Shown here piece after piece: positions 31,873-39,009 of a stretch of DNA of 64,000 nucleotides. Location: contig NZ_CP197246.1 of NCBI RefSeq assembly GCF_052076145.1, positions 4,402,001-4,466,000 of the forward strand, given 5' to 3'. The position numbers were made by a program, and so were the translations under genes. Under the pieces are notes generated by a model. It had not been told where the DNA came from. It searched no databases and saw only the letters and a program-made list of their open reading frames with translations. Origin of the DNA: Kitasatospora sp052076145 (lineage in GTDB: Bacteria; Actinomycetota; Actinomycetes; Streptomycetales; Streptomycetaceae). Within the stretch, counting starts at the first letter, position 1. Each line of letters starts with the position of its first letter.

Positions 31873-32882
31873 GAGCCCCACCGCTCGGTCTCGCCGAAGA
31901 AGCCGTCGATCGGGACGGCCTGGCCGGTCTCGGTGGCGATGCGGTGGACGAGGGTGCCGACGGCCAGGTCGAGCACGCCGAGGCCGAACGGGGAGAAGAT
32001 CACCGGCCGGTCCGTGCCGACGGTGACCGAGCCTTCGATCACCTCGGCGAGCGTGCCGGTCACGAAGTCCCGGTTGCCGTACTTCTGTTCGGCCAGGTGC
32101 GGCGAGGTGTTGGCCTTCAGGCAGTGCTCGACGTCGTCCAGCACGTTGTAGGCGCCGACGATCAGCTCGGGGCCGAGATCCCGCAGCGAGATGTTCAGGA
32201 CGACCTGGCCCGGGGCGAACGTCCCGGCGTCGAGCACGTACGGCTCACCGGCGGTGGTGGCGAAGACCACCAGATCCGCACCGGCCAGCGCGTCCGGCAG
32301 GCTGTCGGAGAAGGCCGCCGGGTAACCCAGCCGGTCGGCGGCGAACCCGGCCAGGGCCTGGCCGTACTGCGGGTGCAGGTCGTGGACCACCAGCTCCTCG
32401 ACCGCCCAGCCCTGGGCGTGGAAGAACTCCAGGATGTTCCGGGCGATGATCCCGGCGCCGACGACCGTCAGACGGCGCGCGGAGCGCCGGCCGGTGAGCA
32501 CCTCGGCGGCCAGGACGGCGGACGCGGCGGTACGGGCCGCGCTGATCTGCGAGGCCTCCAGCAGTGCGAAGGGGTAGCCCGTCGCGTAGTCGTTGAGGAC
32601 CAGCGTCGCGGAGGCGCGCGGGATGCCCTGCTCGATGTTGCCGGGGAAGCTCGCGATCCACTTGATCCCGGCGACCTCGTGGCTGCCGCCCAGGTAGGCG
32701 GGCAGGGCGATGATGCGGCTGTCCGGCTTGTCGGGGAAGCGCAGGAAGTAGCTGTCCGGATTGACGGACCGACCGGCCTGGTGTGCCAGATAGGTCTCCC
32801 GGACCTCCTGGACGACCCGGCTCCGGTTGTTCTGGATGATCTCGCCGGCGACTCGTCCACCGACGACGCTGAACTCGAACAT
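31869..32882 (-). CDS. sbnB: SbnB-like N-(2-amino-2-carboxyethyl)-L-glutamate dehydrogenase
   Basis: Predicted to oxidise N-(2-amino-2-carboxyethyl)-L-glutamate with NAD, releasing L-2,3-diaminopropionate and 2-oxoglutarate (337 aa). It belongs to the ornithine cyclodeaminase fold: GIKWIASFPGN with substrate-binding Lys, ASATLVLNDYATGYPFALLE, ISAARTAASA, and TVVGAGIIARNILEF for NAD. These match staphylococcal SbnB. Paired with sbnA 52 bp upstream and coupled to the exporter gene downstream. Start ATG 32882. Confidence 0.9.
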   Translation of the reverse strand: MFEFSVVGGRVAGEIIQNNRSRVVQEVRETYLAHQAGRSVNPDSYFLRFPDKPDSRIIALPAYLGGSHEVAGIKWIASFPGNIEQGIPRASATLVLNDYATGYPFALLEASQISAARTAASAVLAAEVLTGRRSARRLTVVGAGIIARNILEFFHAQGWAVEELVVHDLHPQYGQALAGFAADRLGYPAAFSDSLPDALAGADLVVFATTAGEPYVLDAGTFAPGQVVLNISLRDLGPELIVGAYNVLDDVEHCLKANTSPHLAEQKYGNRDFVTGTLAEVIEGSVTVGTDRPVIFSPFGLGVLDLAVGTLVHRIATETGQAVPIDGFFGETERWGS

Positions 32883-32934
32883 GCGGGAAACTTTCTGATA
32901 GACGCTCAGGCTTCGGTGTTCAGCCCTTTGGTGT

Positions 32935-33909
32935 TCAGGCGGGTTGTTGTGCGGTGAGCGGGTCGGGCACGAAACCGAAGTGGCCGCGGACCCAGTCGTC
33001 GTCGTAGAGGGTGTTCAGATAGCGCTCGCCGCTGTCCGGGCCGATGGCCACCACGGTGGCGTGCGCGGGGATTTCGGCCTTCCGCTGCTCGACGGCCGCC
33101 AGGACGGAGCCGGTCGAACCGCCCATCAGAATTCCCCGCTCACCCGCCAGCCGACGGCACATCTGCACCGCCTGCGCCTCCGGGACCATCACGACCTCGT
33201 CCACCACCCCGGGTCGGAAGATCTCCGGCCGACGGCTGGTGCCCAGCCCCGGGATGTAACGGCGGCCCGGCGGAAAGCCGAAGGTGACCGACCCGACCGT
33301 GTCCACCGCGACGATCCGCGTCCCGGGCGAGTGCCGGCGGAAGTACTCGACGCAGCCCATCAGGGTGCCGGTCGTCCCGGCCCCGACGAACAGCTGGTCG
33401 ACGTTGAGGTACTGCTTGTAGATGGACGCCGCCGTGTGCTCGTAGTGCACGCGCGGATTGGCCTGGTTGGCGTACTGGTTGGGCCAGAGCAGGTCGGGCT
33501 CGTCCCGGAGCCTGGCCTGGATGTAGTCGACCCGGGACTGCAGGAAGCCCCCGTTCGCATCGCGCTGGTCCACGATGACGACCTGCCCGCCGAACGCCTT
33601 GATCAGCGCGACGCTGGCGCTGGCGGTGTTCGGGTCGGCCACGCAGGTGAACCGGTACCCACGGGCCGCGCAGACGGAGCTCAGGGCGATTCCGAGATTC
33701 CCGGAGGAGGATTCGATCACCCGCCCGCCGGGTTTGAGCAGGCCGCGTCTTTCGGCGTCGTCCAACAGGCCGACTGCGGCCTTGAGTTTGATGGACCCCG
33801 CCGGGTTGAGGCCCTCGATCTTCAGAGCGAGATCCACGCCTTCGATGAATCCGTGCAGATCCAGGAACAGATCGTCGAGGACCATCTCATGGGCATAGCG
33901 AAATATCAT
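32935..33909 (-). CDS. sbnA: SbnA-like N-(2-amino-2-carboxyethyl)-L-glutamate synthase
   Basis: PLP-dependent beta-replacement enzyme joining O-phospho-L-serine and L-glutamate (324 aa), the first step to diaminopropionate. PLP Lys41 lies in NPAGSIKLKAA (SbnA has a similar GSIKLK), the phosphate-carrying loop is ESSSGNLGIA (66-75), with LFVGAGTTGTLMG and GGSTGSVLAA further on. ATG 33909 follows GAAGGTGAT. A short exported-peptide gene ends 55 bp upstream, so it may be part of the same transcript. No IucA/IucC-type synthetase is present, so the product is unlikely to be a siderophore. Confidence 0.9.
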   Translation of the reverse strand: MIFRYAHEMVLDDLFLDLHGFIEGVDLALKIEGLNPAGSIKLKAAVGLLDDAERRGLLKPGGRVIESSSGNLGIALSSVCAARGYRFTCVADPNTASASVALIKAFGGQVVIVDQRDANGGFLQSRVDYIQARLRDEPDLLWPNQYANQANPRVHYEHTAASIYKQYLNVDQLFVGAGTTGTLMGCVEYFRRHSPGTRIVAVDTVGSVTFGFPPGRRYIPGLGTSRRPEIFRPGVVDEVVMVPEAQAVQMCRRLAGERGILMGGSTGSVLAAVEQRKAEIPAHATVVAIGPDSGERYLNTLYDDDWVRGHFGFVPDPLTAQQPA

Positions 33910-33964
33910 CGATCACCTTCGGATGCGAGTGGGGTAACGAAGGCAGTGCGATTGGTGATTCGGG

Positions 33965-34111
33965 TCAGCCCCAGCCGAGATCGCCGGACAGGGCGAGGGC
34001 GGGTGCCGAGGCGCGCGCCGAGGGCGCCGCAGAATGTAGGCCGGTGGCGGAAGCGGCGACGAGTGTCACGGCTGCGGCGACCCCGACGAGAAGTCGAGCT
34101 ACAGGATTCAT
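33965..34111 (-). CDS. 48-aa candidate exported peptide gene
   Basis: A short gene in front of sbnA, not recognised. ATG 34111 has GGAAAC as a weak ribosome-binding site; an alternative start is 34123. The peptide has one Arg, a hydrophobic core (LLVGVAAAVTLVAASA) and a short C-terminal part ending LALSGDLGWG. A signal-peptidase site near ARASA would leave PALALSGDLGWG, a 12-residue peptide. It lies between a LuxR-type regulator and the biosynthetic operon. It might be a signalling or leader peptide, or not real; no family evidence exists. Confidence 0.5.
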   Translation of the reverse strand: MNPVARLLVGVAAAVTLVAASATGLHSAAPSARASAPALALSGDLGWG

Positions 34112-34209
34112 CGGTGTTTCCATGAGAATTGGGCAGTGCCGACAAGGTGGTTGGTGCGCTGCAAGCGTGCCCCGGCCACGCACCAGGGGGTATAGCCACC
34201 GGGTGTCGT

Positions 34210-34228
34210 ATCTGCGCATGGCGCAGAT
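34210..34228. repeat. Perfect inverted repeat downstream of the LuxR regulator gene
   Basis: ATCTGCGC-ATG-GCGCAGAT (8-bp arms, 3-nt spacer) lies 76 bp beyond the regulator stop, upstream of the peptide and sbnA. It could be a terminator or the operator of the operon. Confidence 0.4.
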
Positions 34229-34303
34229 GCGAGGGGGGCAGGCAAGGCTAAAGCCGACAGACTGGTCGGTTCCGTCGGTCAGGCCCATCACGCCGACGGG
34301 CCG

Positions 34304-35365
34304 TCACCCGAGCTCTGCGGGCTCCGTCTCGTCCCGGGCCGGGAAGGTCTGACGGTTCAGCAGGTCCAGCCGGTGGATCAGATAGCCGGCGTGGATGCGG
34401 TTGCGGGCGCCGAGCAGTCGCATGATCTCCGAGATGTGGCGCTGGCAGGTGCGCAGCGACATGCCCAGTTGGCGGGCGATGATCTTGTCCTCCACGCCGT
34501 CCACCAGCAGATGGGTGATCGCGATCTTCACGTCGTTCGAGGTCAGCTCGACCACGGCGGGGTCGTAGGTCGGCTGGAAGTCGGTGGCCTGGCTCCAGGC
34601 CCGCTCGAAGGCGGCGAACACGAAGTCCACCATGTTCCGCTCGTGGACGATCACGGCGCCGGTCTGGCTGTCGCGCAGCGCGATGACGGCCACGCTCCGG
34701 TCGAAGACCATCAGCCGCATGAACCCGTCGCTACGGGTGCGGACTTCGGCCCCCTGCCGGGTCACGTGCTCCACGTACTTCACCGTCGGCGGGCTGAACC
34801 TCGCTGTGTGCTGGTACAGCGTCCGCATCCGGACACCCCGGGCCAGCAGCTCGTCCGTCCGGGTCAGCGACTCCCGCAGCACCTCCTCGTTGCGGGCCCC
34901 GCCCGGCTGCGCCGTGACCACCTCGGACTGCGTCTTGGCGGCGAGCTCGGTGATGGTGTCCCGGACCGACTGGAGGTCGCTGATCACCTCGACCGTGTTG
35001 GCCTGCGTCAGCTGCAGCACACTGCCCTCGTACACCGCCGTCAGCTCGGAGTACGCCGCCCGCGTCACGTCGATCTCGCTCTGCCGCCGGTCGAGTTCGC
35101 GCAGCGCCGGCCCGAGCAGCTGCGCCCGCGCGGTGTCCGGCGGGACGGCCTCCAGCACCCCGTGCTCGAACGCCGACCGGCCCAGCATCCGCAGCGCGAG
35201 GAGCTGCCGCACGGCACCCGCCAGCCGTCCCTCCGTCAGCTCGACCGCCGAGCGCACGGTCTCCGAGGCGGTGCCGACCGGCCGGGCGACGATGTACCGG
35301 TAGACCGCACGGGCATCGCTGCTCAGGGGCTCGGCCGATGCTCTGCCGTGCTCCGGGTCTTCCAT
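34304..35365 (-). CDS. LuxR-type regulator with TrmB-like N-terminus
   Basis: Transcriptional regulator, 353 aa. The N-terminal ~75 residues form a winged-helix or TrmB-like unit (AVYRYIVARPVGTASETVRSA). A central sensor-like domain follows, and the C-terminus carries a LuxR/NarL helix-turn-helix (290-345; LLVDGVEDKIIARQLGMSLRTCQRHISEIMRLL). Such orphan regulators are common beside streptomycete biosynthetic clusters. It is upstream of, and transcribed toward, the diaminopropionate operon and probably activates it; no receiver domain is seen, so it is not a typical two-component regulator. Confidence 0.9.
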   Translation of the reverse strand: MEDPEHGRASAEPLSSDARAVYRYIVARPVGTASETVRSAVELTEGRLAGAVRQLLALRMLGRSAFEHGVLEAVPPDTARAQLLGPALRELDRRQSEIDVTRAAYSELTAVYEGSVLQLTQANTVEVISDLQSVRDTITELAAKTQSEVVTAQPGGARNEEVLRESLTRTDELLARGVRMRTLYQHTARFSPPTVKYVEHVTRQGAEVRTRSDGFMRLMVFDRSVAVIALRDSQTGAVIVHERNMVDFVFAAFERAWSQATDFQPTYDPAVVELTSNDVKIAITHLLVDGVEDKIIARQLGMSLRTCQRHISEIMRLLGARNRIHAGYLIHRLDLLNRQTFPARDETEPAELG

Positions 35366-35547
35366 CCGCCGCCCCCGTCACCGTCGTCGGCCACCGGCTC
35401 CAGGACGCCGATCCTACGGACGCGCGATTCGAAAGGCTCTCAGATCGTTGAGAGTTCATCGAGTCGGCGTGATCCCGGGACGGCCCGGCCGGAAGCGGAC
35501 CGGCGGTCGGCCCCGGATTGCGTGGGGTCGACCACCGGCCGCACGGA

Positions 35548-36312
35548 TCAGGTCTGCGAGGTCACCGCCCGGCCGAAGTGCCGGGCGAAGAACCGGACCG
35601 CGCTGTCAGCCTCGAAGCGGGGCAGCTCGCCCTGCCTGCCCGCGTTGGCGTGCAGCGTCTTCTCCTTCGAGGCGAAGGCGTCGAACAGCGCGAGACCGGC
35701 CTCGCGCGGGATGTGCTCGTCGTCCCACTGCAGGTCGAACTCGATCGGGACGGTGATCTGCTTCGCCAGTTCGGCCAGGTCGTCGGGCCAGTGCAGCCCG
35801 AAGACCGCGGCCGTGATCCTGGGTTCGACCGCCACGAGCGGCACGCCGACGGCGGTGCCCATTTTGACGCCGAAGTAGCCGACCGGCCCGTCGGCGCCGA
35901 TCTCCGGGAGCTGCTGGAGCGCGTCCAGCACCGCCCGCCACTCGGGCACGTTGAGCTCCGCCGTGTGCGCGTTGTGACGCTTGACGATCGGGCCCACCGG
36001 TTCGCCCGCCGCCCTCGCCTCGGCCAGCGCGGCGCTCACCTGCTCGTCGTACGCTGTGCGCGGCCGGTCGCCGTGACCGGGCGCGTCGATGACGGCGACG
36101 TGGAAGCCGCAGCCGGTCACGAGCCGCTGCGCGCGGCCGGCCATCGCCGGGTGCTTCTTGTGGTTGCCGCCGCCGTGGCCCATCAGCACCAGGGGCGCCC
36201 GGTCGGGGCCGGAGGCCGGCGACCAGAGGACGCCGGGTACGTCGCCGACGAGGAAGTCGCGCTCGAGCATGCCGTTCGAGGACGACTCGGCGGTGAACTG
36301 CAGAGAATGCAT
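35548..36312 (-). CDS. Alpha/beta hydrolase-fold protein lacking the nucleophilic Ser
   Basis: Predicted dienelactone-hydrolase-like alpha/beta hydrolase, 254 aa. HGGGNHKKHPAM (oxyanion region) and VAVIDAPGHGDRP are typical. The nucleophile elbow, expected as GxSxG, reads GVKMG with Lys150 (codon AAA at 35863-35865). The His region HANAGRQGELP is kept. The protein is therefore likely inactive as a serine hydrolase or uses different chemistry. ATG 36312 follows GAAGGG. A 19-codon open frame with a perfect ribosome-binding site lies 50 bp upstream. Confidence 0.85.
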   Translation of the reverse strand: MHSLQFTAESSSNGMLERDFLVGDVPGVLWSPASGPDRAPLVLMGHGGGNHKKHPAMAGRAQRLVTGCGFHVAVIDAPGHGDRPRTAYDEQVSAALAEARAAGEPVGPIVKRHNAHTAELNVPEWRAVLDALQQLPEIGADGPVGYFGVKMGTAVGVPLVAVEPRITAAVFGLHWPDDLAELAKQITVPIEFDLQWDDEHIPREAGLALFDAFASKEKTLHANAGRQGELPRFEADSAVRFFARHFGRAVTSQT

Positions 36313-36362
36313 GGGTGTTGCCCTTCGGGAGTGCCTGGTTGTCGAGGCGCTCCCGGCGACAG

Positions 36363-36422
36363 CTACGTCAATCGCCCGGCCGTGACGGCAAGGGGGAGCA
36401 CCCACATCGATACAGCGTTCAT
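36363..36422 (-). CDS. Candidate 19-codon leader peptide
   Basis: A short frame encoding MNAVSMWVLPLAVTAGRLT starts at 36422 behind GAGGAGGTGA, an almost perfect match to the 16S rRNA tail, and stops 50 bp before the alpha/beta hydrolase start. The ribosome-binding site is far better than expected by chance. It may be an upstream leader controlling the hydrolase gene or a small hydrophobic protein. No known attenuator type is recognised. Confidence 0.45.
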   Translation of the reverse strand: MNAVSMWVLPLAVTAGRLT

Positions 36423-36504
36423 GGGTCTCACCTCCTCGGGCGGTGTCACGGTCGACTGAAAGCTACCAGCCCGGCCGCCGTACCCCCAGTCCTTTTCCGG
36501 CAAG

Positions 36505-36534
36505 CGGGGGCCGCCGGAGCGCGGCAGGCCCCCG
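36505..36534 (-). terminator. Hairpin after the membrane partner gene
   Basis: An 8-bp stem CGGGGGCC/GGCCCCCG lies 16 bp beyond the stop codon at 36550, followed on the minus strand by a purine-rich stretch. Weak intrinsic terminator. Confidence 0.4.
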
Positions 36535-36549
36535 GCCGGTGGTGCCTGC

Positions 36550-37311
36550 CTACCAGGAGTAGAGGGAGGCCCTGGGGACGGTGCGGGTGGTGCCGTCGGT
36601 GAGGGTGAGGGTGGCGGAGTCGATGATGTCGCTCCTGTCCCCGCTGGAGCCCGGCCACCAGGCGGTCCAGCGGCCACCCTCCACGGTGACCTCGAAGGTG
36701 CGGCCGTGGGCCGTCAGGGAGATCGCCTTGACGTCGGAACCGACGAAGCCGGCGGCGTAGTTGAAGGTGTCCGGGCCGTCGCCGTGGGAACCGCCGGTGT
36801 CGACGGCGATCGCATCGTGCGCGGGGTTCCCCGTGTCGCTGACCGACATCGTGAAGCCGCCGCTGCCCGAGGCGACGTAGCAGAGCACCGTGGTGCCGCC
36901 ACGGTTGATGACCATCGAGGTGACCTTGCCGCGGAGGTCCGCGTTGGTGATCCTGGTGGGCTCGCCGGTGCCCGGCATCCCGTCCAGGCACCACTTCAGC
37001 GTCTTGGCACCCTGGCCGGACGAGGTGTCCATGTGGGTCGGGTTGACCGTCCAGGTGGCGAGCACGGAGGAGTTCATCGGGACGTTGGTCAACCGGTCGT
37101 ACAGCGTCACGCCCGCCACGGCCGCACCCGCGGCGAGGGCGCCGACCAGCGTGAAGGCCAGCCGTCGCCGCAGACGCGGTCGGGCGGGCCGTCGGGCGGG
37201 GGTGGCAGGGTTGTCGAGGTCGATCTGGCGCATCAGGAGCTCCCGATGTAGGGCGTGACGTCCCGGCGGGAGGTCGCGCTCGACCGGTTCCGGCCGCTGG
37301 TCGGCGTTCAC
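36550..37311 (-). CDS. Membrane protein coupled to an ECF sigma factor
   Basis: Single-pass membrane protein, 253 aa. Cytoplasmic residues 1-55 (with RPARPRLRRR) precede a helix at about 55-77 (LAFTLVGALAAGAAVAGVTL), and an extracytoplasmic domain of about 170 residues with strands and two cysteines (KWCLDGM, TVLCYVA). Its GTG 37311 overlaps the sigma factor stop by 4 nt behind AAGGAGG. This context fits a sigma-associated sensor or anti-sigma partner, but no zinc anti-sigma motif is present, so the regulatory role is inference. Confidence 0.8.
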   Translation of the reverse strand: MNADQRPEPVERDLPPGRHALHRELLMRQIDLDNPATPARRPARPRLRRRLAFTLVGALAAGAAVAGVTLYDRLTNVPMNSSVLATWTVNPTHMDTSSGQGAKTLKWCLDGMPGTGEPTRITNADLRGKVTSMVINRGGTTVLCYVASGSGGFTMSVSDTGNPAHDAIAVDTGGSHGDGPDTFNYAAGFVGSDVKAISLTAHGRTFEVTVEGGRWTAWWPGSSGDRSDIIDSATLTLTDGTTRTVPRASLYSW

Positions 37312-37973
37312 TGGTGTGCCTCCTTGGGGGACAGACCCGCGGTCGCGGGCCCACCCTTCATCTGGTGTGCGGTGCGGGCGAGTTCCGCTTTTTTCTGCGG
37401 GTTCTTCTGCGGGCCGCGACGGGCGGCCGCCTCGGTGAGGCGGTGCAGCTTGGCACGGGCGCGGGAGAGCCGGGAACGGACGGTGCCCACCGGCACGCCG
37501 AGCGCCTCGGCCGCCTCCTGGTAGTCCAGGCCGGCCCACACGCACAGCGCCAGCACCTCGCGGTCCGGCCGCCGCAGCCGTGCCAACGCCTTCTGCACGG
37601 CGGCGATCCGCGCTGCGTCGTCGATCCGCCCGGCCGCCTCCTCGGCGAAGTCGGGCACGCCCTCGGGCGGCGGCGGCAGTTGGGCCACGACCTGCCGGTG
37701 CCGCCGGGCGGCCCGGCGCTGGTTGCTGACCAGGTTGGTGGCGATGCCCAGCAGCCACGGCCGCAGCGACCCGCCCTCCGCACCGACCCGGCCGTGCTGT
37801 CGCCAGGCCTCCAGGAAGGTCAGCGACATCACGTCCTCCGCCGCCGACCAGTCCCCGGTGAGCCGGTACGCGTGGTTGTACACCGACCGCGCGTACGCGT
37901 CGAAGAGCCGCCCGAACGCGTCCCGGTCACCGGCCCGCACCCGCGCCCGTACTTCTGGATCCGAATAGTCCAC
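37308..37973 (-). CDS. ECF-family RNA polymerase sigma factor
   Basis: Sigma-70 ECF group protein, 221 aa. Region 2 has FGRLFDAYARSVYNHAYRLTG and AEDVMSLTFLEAWRQ; region 4 has LRRPDREVLALCVWAGLDYQ and VPVGTVRSRLSRARAKL. The C-terminal 40 residues are a Lys/Gln-rich tail. The partner gene overlaps its stop. Unknown signal; likely cell-envelope related by the membrane partner. GTG 37973 is chosen with GAGAGATGAC as a weak ribosome-binding site. Confidence 0.92.
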   Translation of the reverse strand: MDYSDPEVRARVRAGDRDAFGRLFDAYARSVYNHAYRLTGDWSAAEDVMSLTFLEAWRQHGRVGAEGGSLRPWLLGIATNLVSNQRRAARRHRQVVAQLPPPPEGVPDFAEEAAGRIDDAARIAAVQKALARLRRPDREVLALCVWAGLDYQEAAEALGVPVGTVRSRLSRARAKLHRLTEAAARRGPQKNPQKKAELARTAHQMKGGPATAGLSPKEAHQ

Positions 37974-38088
37974 GTCATCTCTCTGGTACGACGCCCCGGA
38001 GGGTTCCCGTGACGCGCGTCATACCGCCGAGGTCGGTGCGTGGCGGAGATCGGTTCTGAGGTGATGCGCCCTCAATGTGCCCTGTGGG

Positions 38089-38577
38089 TCAGGGCCAGAC
38101 CAGGCAGTACAGCTGATGCCCCGCGTCGTGCAGCCGGTTCGCGAAGTCCTGCCACTCGTGGAGCATGGTGTAGATCACGAAGGCGTCGCGCGGGCCCCGG
38201 CGGTCGGGGACGGTGGACCAGATGAAGGCGGCGGCGCCGAGTTCGGTCTCGTCGGCCTTGCGGAGGGGTTCGACGACGGTGTGCGGGAGCTGCACGACGG
38301 CGTAGTCGGGGTGGAGGACGACGAGCTCCAGGGGCGGGACCTGGTGGAGGGGGACGCCCTTGATGCCGGTGAGGACCATGGCGCTCATCGTCTCGGGCTT
38401 GATCTTGGTGGAGAGGTGGCCGCCGAGGGAGCCGCTGGTCTCCATCAGGTCGCCGAGGCGCCCGAGGGTGCCGAGCTCGCCTGCGTCGAGGCCGAGGCCG
38501 CCGGGGCCCAACGCGGTGGGCACTCTGGCAGCGGTGGCCCGGTCGGGTGCGCCGAAGTACTTGTAGGTGACTCCCAC
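38089..38577 (-). CDS. Conserved hypothetical protein beside hemL
   Basis: Cytoplasmic protein of 162 aa without a recognised domain. It contains YKYFGAPD at the start, LGDLMETSGSLGGHLSTKI, and many aromatic residues near the C-terminus (FVIYTMLHEWQDFANRLHDAGHQLYCLVWP). GTG 38577 is preceded by GAAGGGC. I recall a similar protein divergent from hemL in streptomycetes, so it is likely a conserved neighbour; its role is unknown. Confidence 0.72.
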   Translation of the reverse strand: MGVTYKYFGAPDRATAARVPTALGPGGLGLDAGELGTLGRLGDLMETSGSLGGHLSTKIKPETMSAMVLTGIKGVPLHQVPPLELVVLHPDYAVVQLPHTVVEPLRKADETELGAAAFIWSTVPDRRGPRDAFVIYTMLHEWQDFANRLHDAGHQLYCLVWP

Positions 38578-39009
38578 GCGCCCTTCACCCCGCCTTCCCC
38601 TGCCCGCTCCCGTTCCCCCGCCCGCGGCCCGCGAGGGCCGTCGGGAAGTACCCGCGGTCTCCTCGGAGCCGTCCTGCGCCTCGGACACTCGGACCATCCT
38701 CACCGGAATTCGCCGGAATCGACAGACCCCCGCACGCTCGGTGTCCCTCCGAACGTGCCCATTACCCCGTCTTTGCGCCGCTGTAACACGTGTGCCCGGC
38801 ACACCTGCCCAGCTGCCGTGCCGCAGCTTCGCCGTCGACAGCTCCCCACAGTCTGACTGATCCGTCAAGCGGATGAGAACGCGAGGGCCTGACCGCAGGA
38901 AGGCAGTGCGGTAAGACACAGCGGCACACGGATCATCGTTCCAGATGATCGGGTCCGACATGCGGAGGTCAAGGACACGATTTGAGACCATGTGCGGGTG
39001 ACGAATCCG
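38578..39009. other. Divergent intergenic region between the hypothetical gene and hemL
   Basis: No gene is seen. It holds a perfect inverted repeat at 38931-38950 before hemL and an ACACGTGT palindrome at about 38787. It must carry the promoters of both divergent genes. Confidence 0.4.
38931..38950. promoter_or_regulatory. Inverted repeat before hemL
   Basis: GATCATCGTTCCAGATGATC has 7-bp perfect arms around a 6-nt centre. It lies 60 nt before the hemL start, where an operator would sit. The binding factor is unknown. Confidence 0.4.

Noticed and set aside
26456..35365. A staphyloferrin B-like siderophore cluster
   Set aside because: sbnA and sbnB are present, but no IucA/IucC-type synthetase, citrate synthase, decarboxylase or siderophore transporter lies nearby.
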